The notes beneath the pieces are model-generated. The model had not been told where the DNA came from and made no database searches. It was given only the letters and a program-made list of their open reading frames with translations. From an uncultured Eubacteriales bacterium (GTDB lineage Bacteria > Bacillota_A > Clostridia > Lachnospirales > Cellulosilyticaceae), in contig USPX01000095.1 in NCBI GenBank assembly GCA_900556665.1, positions 1 through 7,561 on the forward strand: 7,561 nucleotides of DNA. Reading direction: 5' to 3'. Positions 1 through 6,660 of the stretch are shown here, piece by piece. A program made the translations under genes and the position numbers. How positions within the stretch are numbered: the first letter of the stretch is position 1; every line of letters starts with the position of its first letter.

Positions 1-25
1 ATTTGTCTTGATCAATTCTTATCAC
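1..25 (-). CDS. 5' end of an unidentified gene (partial, first 8 codons)
   Basis: A GTG start at 25-23 opens a frame reading MIRIDQDK before the window ends. The call rests on context rather than protein content: a full AAGGAG ribosome site (33-38) sits 7 bases upstream, and a near-consensus promoter (75-103) lies about 50 bases further up, both pointing the same way. The upstream SLH gene is closed off by a terminator at 351-392, so this gene starts its own transcription unit. Too little protein is visible to suggest any function. Confidence 0.6.
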
Positions 26-32
26 GATATTT

Positions 33-38
33 CTCCTT
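33..38 (-). promoter_or_regulatory. Ribosome binding site for the left-edge partial gene
   Basis: On the minus strand this reads AAGGAG, a near-perfect match to the anti-Shine-Dalgarno sequence, with a 7-base spacer to the GTG codon at 25-23. It is the main evidence that a gene starts here, since the start codon is not ATG and only eight codons are visible. Confidence 0.65.
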
Positions 39-74
39 ATTAAGTGCTTTTTCTTAGTATCCTCTATAAAAAAA

Positions 75-103
75 ATTATATGTACTTTTTATAGTGTTGT
101 CAT
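75..103 (-). promoter_or_regulatory. Sigma-A type promoter for the left-edge gene
   Basis: On the minus strand an ATGACA -35 box (103-98, five of six consensus bases) is separated by exactly 17 bases from a perfect TATAAT -10 box (80-75). Transcription would start near 68 and give a leader of roughly 40 bases before the GTG at 25. This is the best promoter match noticed in the window. It has not been tested against chance in such A+T-rich DNA. Confidence 0.6.
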
Positions 104-122
104 AAATCTTATAAAAATATCA

Positions 123-286
123 AAAGGCGAATCTATATAAGCTTATTGATTATCTCACTTTTATGTATTTAAATCAATATGGCAATTTCCCCCAAAATCA
201 CCAAGTGCTAATCCCACCCTAGCTTTCCCAGTATAATGGATTTTCCATTATCGCAGCTTAACCTTTGTTTTATAGATTCTACCTTT
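123..286. repeat. Imperfect inverted repeat enclosing a G+C-richer, gene-free island
   Basis: The left arm GAATCTATA (129-137) is the exact reverse complement of TATAGATTC (271-279). After a small bulge the pairing continues outward as AAAGG (123-127) with CCTTT (282-286). A further TAAGCT (138-143) matches AGCTTA (255-260). Inside are an 8-base palindrome with a TTT loop (233-251) and a GCTA/TAGC stem (207-210 and 220-223). G+C is 25 of 50 bases over 181-230, against 9 of 50 over 131-180. No supported gene lies here; a 28-codon open stretch without a start codon runs on the minus strand from 247 to 164. It may be a structured RNA, a small non-autonomous mobile element (MITE-like), or the remnant of a gene. 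No known RNA family was recognised and no target-site duplication is evident. Confidence 0.4.
149..177 (-). promoter_or_regulatory. Second possible leftward promoter
   Basis: On the minus strand TTGATT (177-172, four of six consensus bases) and GATAAT (154-149, five of six) are spaced by 17 bases. It would produce a longer leader of about 115 bases for the same left-edge gene and overlaps the inverted-repeat element at 123-286. It is weaker than the site at 75-103 and could be a chance match in A+T-rich sequence. Confidence 0.35.
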
Positions 287-350
287 CTACTAGTTTATTC
301 ACATAACTTATCCATTAAAACTATATTTACCTATAAAATACATTTATCTA

Positions 351-392
351 AAAAAAGTCCAAGTCACTAATTTTTTTGACTTGAACTTTTTT
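351..392 (-). terminator. Intrinsic terminator after the SLH protein gene
   Basis: CAAGTCA (360-366) pairs with TGACTTG (377-383) around a 10-base loop. One C/A mismatch follows, and then eight more pairs (351-358 with 385-392) extend the stem. On the minus strand the hairpin runs into seven T residues (356-350). It starts about 45 bases past the stop codon at 437. The A-tract on the other side means it could also stop plus-strand transcription, but no plus-strand gene approaches it. Confidence 0.85.
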
Positions 393-436
393 ATGTTACT
401 TATTTTATCTTGCTTAACGGTCTTTTTAATGACTTA

Positions 437-1723
437 TTACTTAGTCAATGTAAAAATACGATCCAGCATTACTGCTACTTGTGCACGTGTTGTTGTCAGT
501 TTTGGCCCAAAGCTGCCATCTGGTTTACCACTGAGGATACCAAGCTTTGTAAGCATTGTAACAGCTTCTTTTGCATAACTGCTAATTTGCATCTCATCTG
601 TAAATGTAATACCTGCTGCATTTGTTTCAGGTAATGTGATATGAAGGGCAGTAATTGTACGGGCAATCATCGTACTAATTTCTTCATTTGTAATAGGGGC
701 ATTTACACCAAATGAGCCATCTGCACGGCCTGATGTAATCCCAGCTTCATAAAGGGCTAAAATGCTTTCTGTATACCATTTATCTTTTGCAACATCTGTA
801 AATGGATTTGCCCTCATTGTAGCTTTAAGGTCAAAGGCTCTTGCTAAAAGCGTTGCAAACTCACCTCTTGTAATTGAAGCATTTGGTTTAAATGAACCAT
901 CTGCATAGCCTTTAATAATGCCTTTGCTTGCCATATTTGAAATAGCTGCTTTGGCCCAATGGTTCTCCACATCATTAAAGTTAGTAGCCACTTGATTATT
1001 AGTGCCGCTATTATTAGCGTTGTTATTATTAGCATTTTCATTATTATTTAAATTGCCGTTATTAACATTATTACCTGTTTGGCTATCACTTGGCTTAGAT
1101 GTTGTATTGTCACTGTCATCTATGTCATCATCACTGCCATTGTTAGGGCCATTATTATTATTATTGTTGTTATTATTGCTATCGCCATTTCCTGGCTTAT
1201 TAGTATCTGTATCTGGCTTATAATCAGCTTCTGTATAAAGCATTTCTACCTGATTATATGTCGCTGCCATATAACCTTTTTCAATGACTTTAATCGTTGT
1301 ACTTGCACGGTCTAATTCTAATTTACCGCTTGTTTGTAAGCTTAAGCTTGCACCTGATAATTTACCGCCTTCCACAACAAAAGGTGTTTCTTTATCCTGT
1401 GCAATGATGTAAAGTGTTAATTTTTCTTTACCATCTGCTAATGTTTGTAATTTATAAGTTGTGTAACTATTACTTACTTTAGATGTGATGCTTTGTACAG
1501 CTTGTATATCATCTGCTACAATGCTTATTTCTAAGGCAACCACCTCACCTTGTAAGTTAGCCATCCCTAAATCAATATTTACTTTATTATTGCTTACTTG
1601 TGCATGGTGTAAAGCAATTTGTGGCATTGCATTTGGAGCCGTACTTGCCTGTACTAGATTGGCACAAGCAAGTACGCTCATAGCTACCACACCCCCTAAA
1701 TATTTCTTTCTTAATCTTTTCAT
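437..1723 (-). CDS. SLH-domain surface protein with a cohesin-like N-terminal domain (possible anchoring scaffoldin)
   Basis: This 428-residue protein is probably exported and bound to the cell wall. Residues 1-26 form a signal peptide (KRLRKK, a hydrophobic core, then an AxA-like cleavage site at VQA). Residues 34-165 are a beta-rich domain of cohesin size, not firmly identified. Residues 166-246 are an Asn/Asp/Gly-rich linker with nine consecutive Asn. Three SLH repeats follow at about 247-293, 308-357 and 373-425. Each has an FxD start and a DGSF core; the TRAE-type motif appears as TRGE, TNEE and TRAQ, so only the first is close to canonical. SLH domains are known to bind pyruvylated secondary cell-wall polymers. 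Signal, single binding-type domain, flexible linker and SLH triplet is the layout of OlpA-type cellulosome anchors. The ATG at 1723 has GGAG 8 bases upstream, and a double stop (TAA TAA) ends the gene. Cys20 in VLAC resembles a weak lipobox, but Leu at -2 argues against a lipoprotein. It follows the dockerin-bearing peptidase gene by 72 bases and is probably co-transcribed with it. Confidence 0.9.
   Translation of the reverse strand: MKRLRKKYLGGVVAMSVLACANLVQASTAPNAMPQIALHHAQVSNNKVNIDLGMANLQGEVVALEISIVADDIQAVQSITSKVSNSYTTYKLQTLADGKEKLTLYIIAQDKETPFVVEGGKLSGASLSLQTSGKLELDRASTTIKVIEKGYMAATYNQVEMLYTEADYKPDTDTNKPGNGDSNNNNNNNNNGPNNGSDDDIDDSDNTTSKPSDSQTGNNVNNGNLNNNENANNNNANNSGTNNQVATNFNDVENHWAKAAISNMASKGIIKGYADGSFKPNASITRGEFATLLARAFDLKATMRANPFTDVAKDKWYTESILALYEAGITSGRADGSFGVNAPITNEEISTMIARTITALHITLPETNAAGITFTDEMQISSYAKEAVTMLTKLGILSGKPDGSFGPKLTTTRAQVAVMLDRIFTLTK
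1151..1177 (-). repeat. Asn-codon trinucleotide repeat in the SLH protein linker
   Basis: Nine consecutive AAT/AAC codons encode Asn183-191. The surrounding linker (986-1228) is also dominated by Asn, Asp, Ser and Gly codons, with a short acidic DDDIDDSD patch near residue 198. Such runs usually serve as flexible, extended spacers between a binding domain and the wall anchor. The mixture of AAT and AAC interrupts the pure repeat and should reduce slippage. Confidence 0.8.
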
Positions 1724-1731
1724 ATATATGT

Positions 1732-1735
1732 CTCC
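1732..1735 (-). promoter_or_regulatory. Ribosome binding site of the SLH protein gene
   Basis: GGAG on the minus strand lies 8 bases before the ATG at 1723. The 72-base gap between the two genes contains no convincing hairpin terminator and no good promoter, so this site probably initiates translation on a message shared with the upstream peptidase gene. Confidence 0.6.
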
Positions 1736-1795
1736 GTCTATGTTGTCTTCTTAATCTATGCTACGTTCTCGTATTTCATTTTGTACTCATATCAT

Positions 1796-4700
1796 TTATT
1801 GTAATTCAATCGTTGGCATATCTTCTGCATTTGGTACAAGGAGCCATTTTGTATCACTTACAAGTCTGCCGCCTTCCATAGAAGTAGCTGAGTCTGTTCT
1901 AAACATATTCGCTTTAATTTGTGATGGTAAAGTTTGATCTTTTGGTACGAACATCCAAATACCATTACCCACTTTTGAAACTTGTCCATCCTCTGGAAGC
2001 TCTGCAAACATGTAAACCTCTCCTGCTACAGATTCTACAGTTTGGTCATTATTATAGCCTGGTCTTTCTGATGCATCATAATCTTTTTCATCTACATATT
2101 TTGCTGATAAAACGATTTTGCTATAAACAGGATGTCCACGGTATGCGCCCATTACCACTAATGTGCCTTTAGGAATATTACCACCTTCGAAGCTATAGTC
2201 TTCACCTAAGTATCCAATAGCCCCATCTGTAAAGTAAACTGCATCTCCTGGATAAGCTAATACATCTAATTGACGCTCACTTAAACTTTCAATACCTGTC
2301 CCTGTAATGGAAATATATTTCGCATCATATGTCCAAATGCGGTCATCAGCTGCTTCTGCGCCTGGTTTATTAAAGTAGATATGTGTTGTGCCTGCTGGTA
2401 ATTTATCTTGTTTTGCAGTTTCCCAGTTGATACCGTCTTGGCTGATTTCTACTTTAATATCTGTTTTCTCAGCTACATCTGTAAATTTAAGCCCTACTAC
2501 CTCTGGCGTATTAGCTAATTCAATTTGTAAGCCAGAACCTGTAGTGCGTACTGTGTATTCTGATTTTGAAATCTTACCTTCTGATGCAATGTAAACTTCA
2601 TCTGCTTCAGCTACTTCTGTACAATTTAATAATTTATCATAAGCCTTAACGCTATAAGTATGTGTCACATTGTTTGCTGAAACTTCATCCACATATGTAT
2701 CTTCAGTTGTGAAAGCAATAAGCTCCCCATCTTTATAAATTTCATAGCCTAAAAGAGCTGCTTCCTCCATATCAGTCGATAATGTTAAAGTGACCATTTT
2801 ATCATTTGTTGTATTTTCAGCACCTTCTGCTCCTACAGTAGCAGTTACTGTAGCTGTGCTGCCTTCTGCCATGCCTTTACCACCATTTAAGCGATAACGC
2901 ATTGCTTCATCATTTAAATAGTAAATAGCATCTGTTTCTGGTTCATATTGACGCACATAATCATAAGTTGCATCTGAAATATGTAAGCCCCATCTTTCAA
3001 AGAATGGTGTTAAATCTTTTTGCGCTGCATCACTTGCAAGGCGTACAAAGTAATTTTGTGGATCTAATCCTTTTAAATCACTGGCTCTTGATAAGCGGTG
3101 AAGTGTTGGATAGAAGTCATCTGGATTTACTGATCTATTATCATTGTCATAAGCTAAATGAAGCTGCCAGAACATGCCTAAGTTAACGAATACATCACTT
3201 GCAAGTCCTGTGTCTTTTGAAACAACTTTGCTGTAGATTTTATCATAACCCTCTTCAAGTCTAGATGGACCGCCATTAATTGTCTGTGCAAATAATGAGA
3301 AGATATTATTTGTTGTTTCGGCAAATACGAAGTTTTTATCATTGATAATGTGACCAATCTCATGATTGATTCCCCAACCAAAGTAACCTGTATCCGCATT
3401 TCTATCTCCATTTACAAGGTTTGCTCCTGAATCATATTGAATCCCGATATGGTCTCCACCTGCATACATGAAGATACCATTATTCATTGGCATATAACGA
3501 ATGTTCACACGTGTCTGTGGATAGCGGTTTTCTACTTCTTTTGCATCTTTTGATAAACCTAATACATTATAATGTAATGTAATAGTGGCATCCCATGTCA
3601 TTAAAGTTTCATATAAACGCTCTACTTGCGCCTCTATATTGCCTTCAATGCCTTGTGTAAGTCCTTCATAAACTTCTTCTGCTGGTAATGAAAGCAGTAC
3701 TTTATCTGTCCCAATCTCTGTACTATTAGCTGGATTTTTTGTTTTATTATTTAAATTTAAATCTGCCATATACGCTGTAAGTTCTGTAATATAATCTCTT
3801 ACTGCTGCTCTTACAGTGCTTTCATCTTCTAGACTTGTTAATTCTAAAGTTGGCATCTTTCTTGCATTTACAATACGTACTGTAGTCGCATCTTGTGCCT
3901 CACCTGTATATGTGAGATATAATGGGCCACCTTTTTCTCCATTATAAGAAGTTAATTGTGGAACTTGAATCACATTACGCCCTTGTTGTAGGCTGATTTT
4001 TTGAGACCATGTATCACTACCAAAGAATTGTGAAACCACAAGTTCTGGCATTGTTCCACCCTCTGGGGCATCTACATAAACGAGGATTTCATCTTTAGCC
4101 ATGGCTAATGTGCCTGTGGCTTGAAGGTCACTAAGGCCTGGCATTGCAAAGTTTTGCGCCTGTGCTGTGCTCTTTTGTCTTGTTTGAACTACCTCTACGA
4201 TTTCGCCTAAGTTTGCTGGCGCTCCTGTTTCTAGGATTTCTTTAGCACTTTCAAGCTCTGCTCTTAAAGTAGCCTTATCCACCCATAATACAGCACCTTC
4301 AAGGCGGTCTAATTCATCCATTAAAGCTTCAATCTCTGTAATTGTAACGCCTTCTTTTACCTGAGTATGTAGGCCATTTGCAAAGATATTATCAATTCTT
4401 TCAATAAAATCTTGATATTCATAGAACATAATTTCAGAAATACTCATAGCCCCTGCACCATGCCATTCATATAAGAAGACTTCCATTTTAGCTACTTTAG
4501 ATTTTTCAAATGGTAAAATCATTAAGCCATCTTTCCCGCGGTTAGGAATGACTTCATGATCTACAAGTAATTTAGGTTCACTATCTAAAGTTTCCCACAC
4601 GCGAATTGAATACCAGAATGGATATTCAAGATATTTACGTGTTCCTTCATAACGGTCTAAATCACTATCAAGTCTTGGTACAAATGCCACATAATCCATC

Positions 4701-6511
4701 TCATAAGGTTCATCAAATGTTACTCTAAAGCCACGATCTCTTTGATAAGTTGCTGCTGTATAATGTGTTGTATAATCCTCATCCATGATTTGTTTCACAT
4801 CAAATCCTTCTGGATAAAACTTCATATCTACATTGTTGGCATCAATAAGCTCTAACTTTGTAACATGGGAATTATCTATTCTTCCTACTGTTGGAATCTC
4901 TGGTACCACAATTTCTTCAGCTACTGGCGTCGCTCTTACAACTTGTGATGGTTTACTTTCCCCAGCTTCATTAGTAGCTGTCACATAAACCATATATTCT
5001 ACATCATTTTCTAAGCCTTTGATAATCATGCCTGGATAAGGATTTTCTACCTTTGTATAAGCTGCATCTGTTACCTTTTTATAATATACATTGGCCCCTG
5101 TAGCATCGTCTCCTGTACGATAATTTACTTTAAGCCCTTTATCAAAACTTCCTAAAGCAACTTCTGTTGGTGCTGCTGGTTTATTTTGTGGCATTGGTGT
5201 AATAGAAATTTCATTTGAAGGTTTGCCTTCCCACTCGCCATTTGTGGCTTGTACCACAAAATAATAAGGCGTGAAGTTTTCAAGTCCTTCAATTGTAATG
5301 CTATTTGTATTTGTATAACGTGTCTCTGTATAAACGCCTGGCTCTGTACCATATTGTACTTTATAACCTGTTACGTTAGCTGTTTGATTCCAGCTTAATG
5401 AAGCACCCTCATTTATAGCTTTTCCTATTAAGTTTTTAATAAGTCCTTCTTCTTGATTGACCGCATCTTCTACAACGTCTTCTAAGAACTCAATTTTAGA
5501 AATAGCTGCCATAAGACCATTTGCATTACTTGTTTGTGTGACTTCAATCGTTAACTTTTGAAGTGGCACTTGTTTGCCTAAATTGATTTTTACAACCTTT
5601 TGTGCTGTGCGTGTACGCATTAAAGCTGCTTCACTATCTTCTGCCTTAAAAGGTATTCTAACGATTTCACCATTTTCGTCTTCATAAACTGCATAGCCCG
5701 CAGTAGGCGCACTACCTTCTGGTGCTGTAATGGCAATCTCTGATACTTTCATTTCTTCTTTGAAAGTAACTGGGATTTTAATAGGTGACTCTTCTGTAAT
5801 TGGTACAGCTGTTTCTAAAGTAACTGTGTTTTCTTCATTGCCATCGAATAATTCTTCAATAGCACCTACTACTGTGACGTCACCATTATTAGCTGCTTCA
5901 AACTCATTTTGAACAGCTGCTACATCTAATACAGCTGATAAAATCATTTTTGTATTATAAATGCTGGCATCTCCTACAGTTGTTTGACTCCAATAAAGCT
6001 GTGCTAAATCCTCTACGTCTATAACCTTGTCACCGTTTAAATCATATGTAAAATCATCTGTTCCTAATGCAGCTTCCATTTGGCTTAAATCAATCTGATC
6101 AATCTTACCATCCTGATTAATATCCCCTACTGTAAAGGTATCACTCCCTGCATTGACAACTAAATGCTTCTCTGTTTTTACAAGCTCGATTTCTTCTGAA
6201 GTATAAGTTTTATACCCCTTCCCAACTAAACGTACTTGATAAGTCCCAAGTGGTAACTCCTCAAATACCATATAGCAGTTATTTCCCCCAGTTCTACTCA
6301 TACTGCTTAATGGTATTTCACGTACCACCTTATTATTTTGTAGAAGCTCCGCCTTTAAGCTTAAGTTCCCATAATTAAATACTGGATACTCTAAGTTTAA
6401 AGTTACTTCTAAATTAGCTTTTGTTTCTGTTGTACTAGCTGCAAAACTTGTCACTGGAAATTGTGAAAATAATAAACTACAAACTAATACATATGCAAAT
6501 CTCTTTTTCAA
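1796..6511 (-). CDS. Secreted dockerin-containing M60-like metallopeptidase with FN3 and galactose-binding-like modules
   Basis: This 1571-residue exported protein is a probable zinc peptidase. M60-like (PF13402) enzymes are known to cut O-glycosylated proteins such as mucins. Residues 1-25 are a signal peptide, and 30-120 a small beta-sandwich. A dockerin lies at about 128-175 with two calcium loops: GDINQDGKIDQIDL, then DLNGDKVIDVEDL. Residues 185-345 look like a carbohydrate- or galactose-binding beta-sandwich, 355-440 and 445-530 are FN3 domains, and 545-700 is F5/8 type C-like. Residues 700-765 are helical. The peptidase spans about 790-1190 with HEIGH at 1050-1054 and Glu1065, fitting HExxHx(8-28)E; the segment ETTNNIFSLFAQ after it is typical of the family. 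Residues 1215-1310 are FN3-like and 1311-1571 unassigned. The start is TTG at 6511, chosen because AGAGGAG lies 7 bases upstream and the signal peptide begins there. The large binding-module array suggests attachment to glycans. The natural substrate cannot be read from the sequence. The gene begins its own unit after the terminator at 6626-6660 and reads on towards the SLH protein gene. Confidence 0.92.
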   Translation of the reverse strand: MKKRFAYVLVCSLLFSQFPVTSFAASTTETKANLEVTLNLEYPVFNYGNLSLKAELLQNNKVVREIPLSSMSRTGGNNCYMVFEELPLGTYQVRLVGKGYKTYTSEEIELVKTEKHLVVNAGSDTFTVGDINQDGKIDQIDLSQMEAALGTDDFTYDLNGDKVIDVEDLAQLYWSQTTVGDASIYNTKMILSAVLDVAAVQNEFEAANNGDVTVVGAIEELFDGNEENTVTLETAVPITEESPIKIPVTFKEEMKVSEIAITAPEGSAPTAGYAVYEDENGEIVRIPFKAEDSEAALMRTRTAQKVVKINLGKQVPLQKLTIEVTQTSNANGLMAAISKIEFLEDVVEDAVNQEEGLIKNLIGKAINEGASLSWNQTANVTGYKVQYGTEPGVYTETRYTNTNSITIEGLENFTPYYFVVQATNGEWEGKPSNEISITPMPQNKPAAPTEVALGSFDKGLKVNYRTGDDATGANVYYKKVTDAAYTKVENPYPGMIIKGLENDVEYMVYVTATNEAGESKPSQVVRATPVAEEIVVPEIPTVGRIDNSHVTKLELIDANNVDMKFYPEGFDVKQIMDEDYTTHYTAATYQRDRGFRVTFDEPYEMDYVAFVPRLDSDLDRYEGTRKYLEYPFWYSIRVWETLDSEPKLLVDHEVIPNRGKDGLMILPFEKSKVAKMEVFLYEWHGAGAMSISEIMFYEYQDFIERIDNIFANGLHTQVKEGVTITEIEALMDELDRLEGAVLWVDKATLRAELESAKEILETGAPANLGEIVEVVQTRQKSTAQAQNFAMPGLSDLQATGTLAMAKDEILVYVDAPEGGTMPELVVSQFFGSDTWSQKISLQQGRNVIQVPQLTSYNGEKGGPLYLTYTGEAQDATTVRIVNARKMPTLELTSLEDESTVRAAVRDYITELTAYMADLNLNNKTKNPANSTEIGTDKVLLSLPAEEVYEGLTQGIEGNIEAQVERLYETLMTWDATITLHYNVLGLSKDAKEVENRYPQTRVNIRYMPMNNGIFMYAGGDHIGIQYDSGANLVNGDRNADTGYFGWGINHEIGHIINDKNFVFAETTNNIFSLFAQTINGGPSRLEEGYDKIYSKVVSKDTGLASDVFVNLGMFWQLHLAYDNDNRSVNPDDFYPTLHRLSRASDLKGLDPQNYFVRLASDAAQKDLTPFFERWGLHISDATYDYVRQYEPETDAIYYLNDEAMRYRLNGGKGMAEGSTATVTATVGAEGAENTTNDKMVTLTLSTDMEEAALLGYEIYKDGELIAFTTEDTYVDEVSANNVTHTYSVKAYDKLLNCTEVAEADEVYIASEGKISKSEYTVRTTGSGLQIELANTPEVVGLKFTDVAEKTDIKVEISQDGINWETAKQDKLPAGTTHIYFNKPGAEAADDRIWTYDAKYISITGTGIESLSERQLDVLAYPGDAVYFTDGAIGYLGEDYSFEGGNIPKGTLVVMGAYRGHPVYSKIVLSAKYVDEKDYDASERPGYNNDQTVESVAGEVYMFAELPEDGQVSKVGNGIWMFVPKDQTLPSQIKANMFRTDSATSMEGGRLVSDTKWLLVPNAEDMPTIELQ
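5987..6130 (-). other. Dockerin domain coding segment (N-terminal placement)
   Basis: Residues 128-175 of the M60-like peptidase hold two tandem EF-hand-like calcium loops of the form DxNxDGxIDxxDL and DxNGDxxIDxxDL, separated by about 20 residues, as in type I dockerins. The first loop keeps every liganding position. The second has Lys where Gly usually follows the third ligand (NGDKVID). Dockerins bind cohesins in cellulosome-type assemblies. They are most often at the C-terminus, so this position between two beta domains is less usual. Confidence 0.85.
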
Positions 6512-6518
6512 ATACTTA

Positions 6519-6525
6519 CTCCTCT
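6519..6525 (-). promoter_or_regulatory. Ribosome binding site fixing the TTG start of the peptidase gene
   Basis: AGAGGAG on the minus strand lies 7 bases before the TTG at 6511-6509. The codons that follow encode MKKRFAYVLV, a classic signal-peptide start. Together they support initiation at TTG rather than at an internal ATG. Confidence 0.75.
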
Positions 6526-6591
6526 CACATCCCCATCACTATATATTTCGGAATTATCTTCCATTTTTATATGCTAATCTCCAATATTTTT

Positions 6592-6620
6592 ATATTACCA
6601 TATAAGCATTTATTTTTTAA
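6592..6620 (-). promoter_or_regulatory. Weak candidate promoter for the peptidase gene
   Basis: On the minus strand TTAAAA (6620-6615) and TAATAT (6597-6592) are spaced 17 bases apart, each matching four of six consensus bases. It lies just past the terminator of the HNH gene, where a promoter is expected because the terminator separates the two units. The region is nearly all A and T, so other equally good matches exist and this one is tentative. Confidence 0.3.
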
Positions 6621-6625
6621 CCTCT

Positions 6626-6660
6626 AAAAAGGTGTTGCATCATTTACGCAACACCTTTTT
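6626..6660 (-). terminator. Strong intrinsic terminator after the HNH gene
   Basis: AAAAAGGTGTTGC (6626-6638) and GCAACACCTTTTT (6648-6660) form a perfect 13-base-pair stem with a 9-base loop; the eight pairs at its core contain five G-C pairs. The stem begins at the base next to the TAG stop codon of the HNH gene (6661-6663). The A and T flanks make it symmetrical, so it could act in both directions. It isolates the endonuclease operon from the surface-protein genes. Confidence 0.9.

Noticed and set aside
190..260. T-box or other known riboswitch in the left island, suggested by AGGGTGG on the minus strand
   Set aside because: The match to the T-box core AGGGTGGTACCGCG stops after seven bases. 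No terminator/antiterminator pair follows and no other known riboswitch core was found.
123..286. Complete insertion sequence at the left side
   Set aside because: The element is only about 160 bases, encodes no transposase, and shows no clear target-site duplication. At most it is a non-autonomous or decayed element.
381..634. Plus-strand frames overlapping the end of the SLH gene
   Set aside because: They begin in the terminator region and run opposite the third SLH repeat. No promoter or ribosome site supports them.
1002..1315. Plus-strand open frames rich in Leu or Ile opposite the SLH protein linker
   Set aside because: They are the complement of Asn/Asp codon runs (AAT read backwards gives ATT), have no ribosome site, and overlap a well-supported gene.
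1660..1672. Lipoprotein signal in the SLH protein (VLAC, Cys20)
   Set aside because: The -3 and -2 residues (Val, Leu) do not fit the usual lipobox. A normal signal-peptidase site follows at VQA, and SLH repeats already provide wall attachment.
1724..1795. Terminator or promoter between the peptidase and SLH genes
   Set aside because: Only a 4-base-pair TACG/CGTA stem without a T-tract is present, and no -35/-10 pair matches well. The gap is better read as intra-operon.
3178..3411. A 77-codon minus-strand frame inside the peptidase gene
   Set aside because: It lies within the M60 catalytic region, whose HEIGH motif and continuous frame are convincing. It is an out-of-frame shadow with no ribosome site or recognisable protein.
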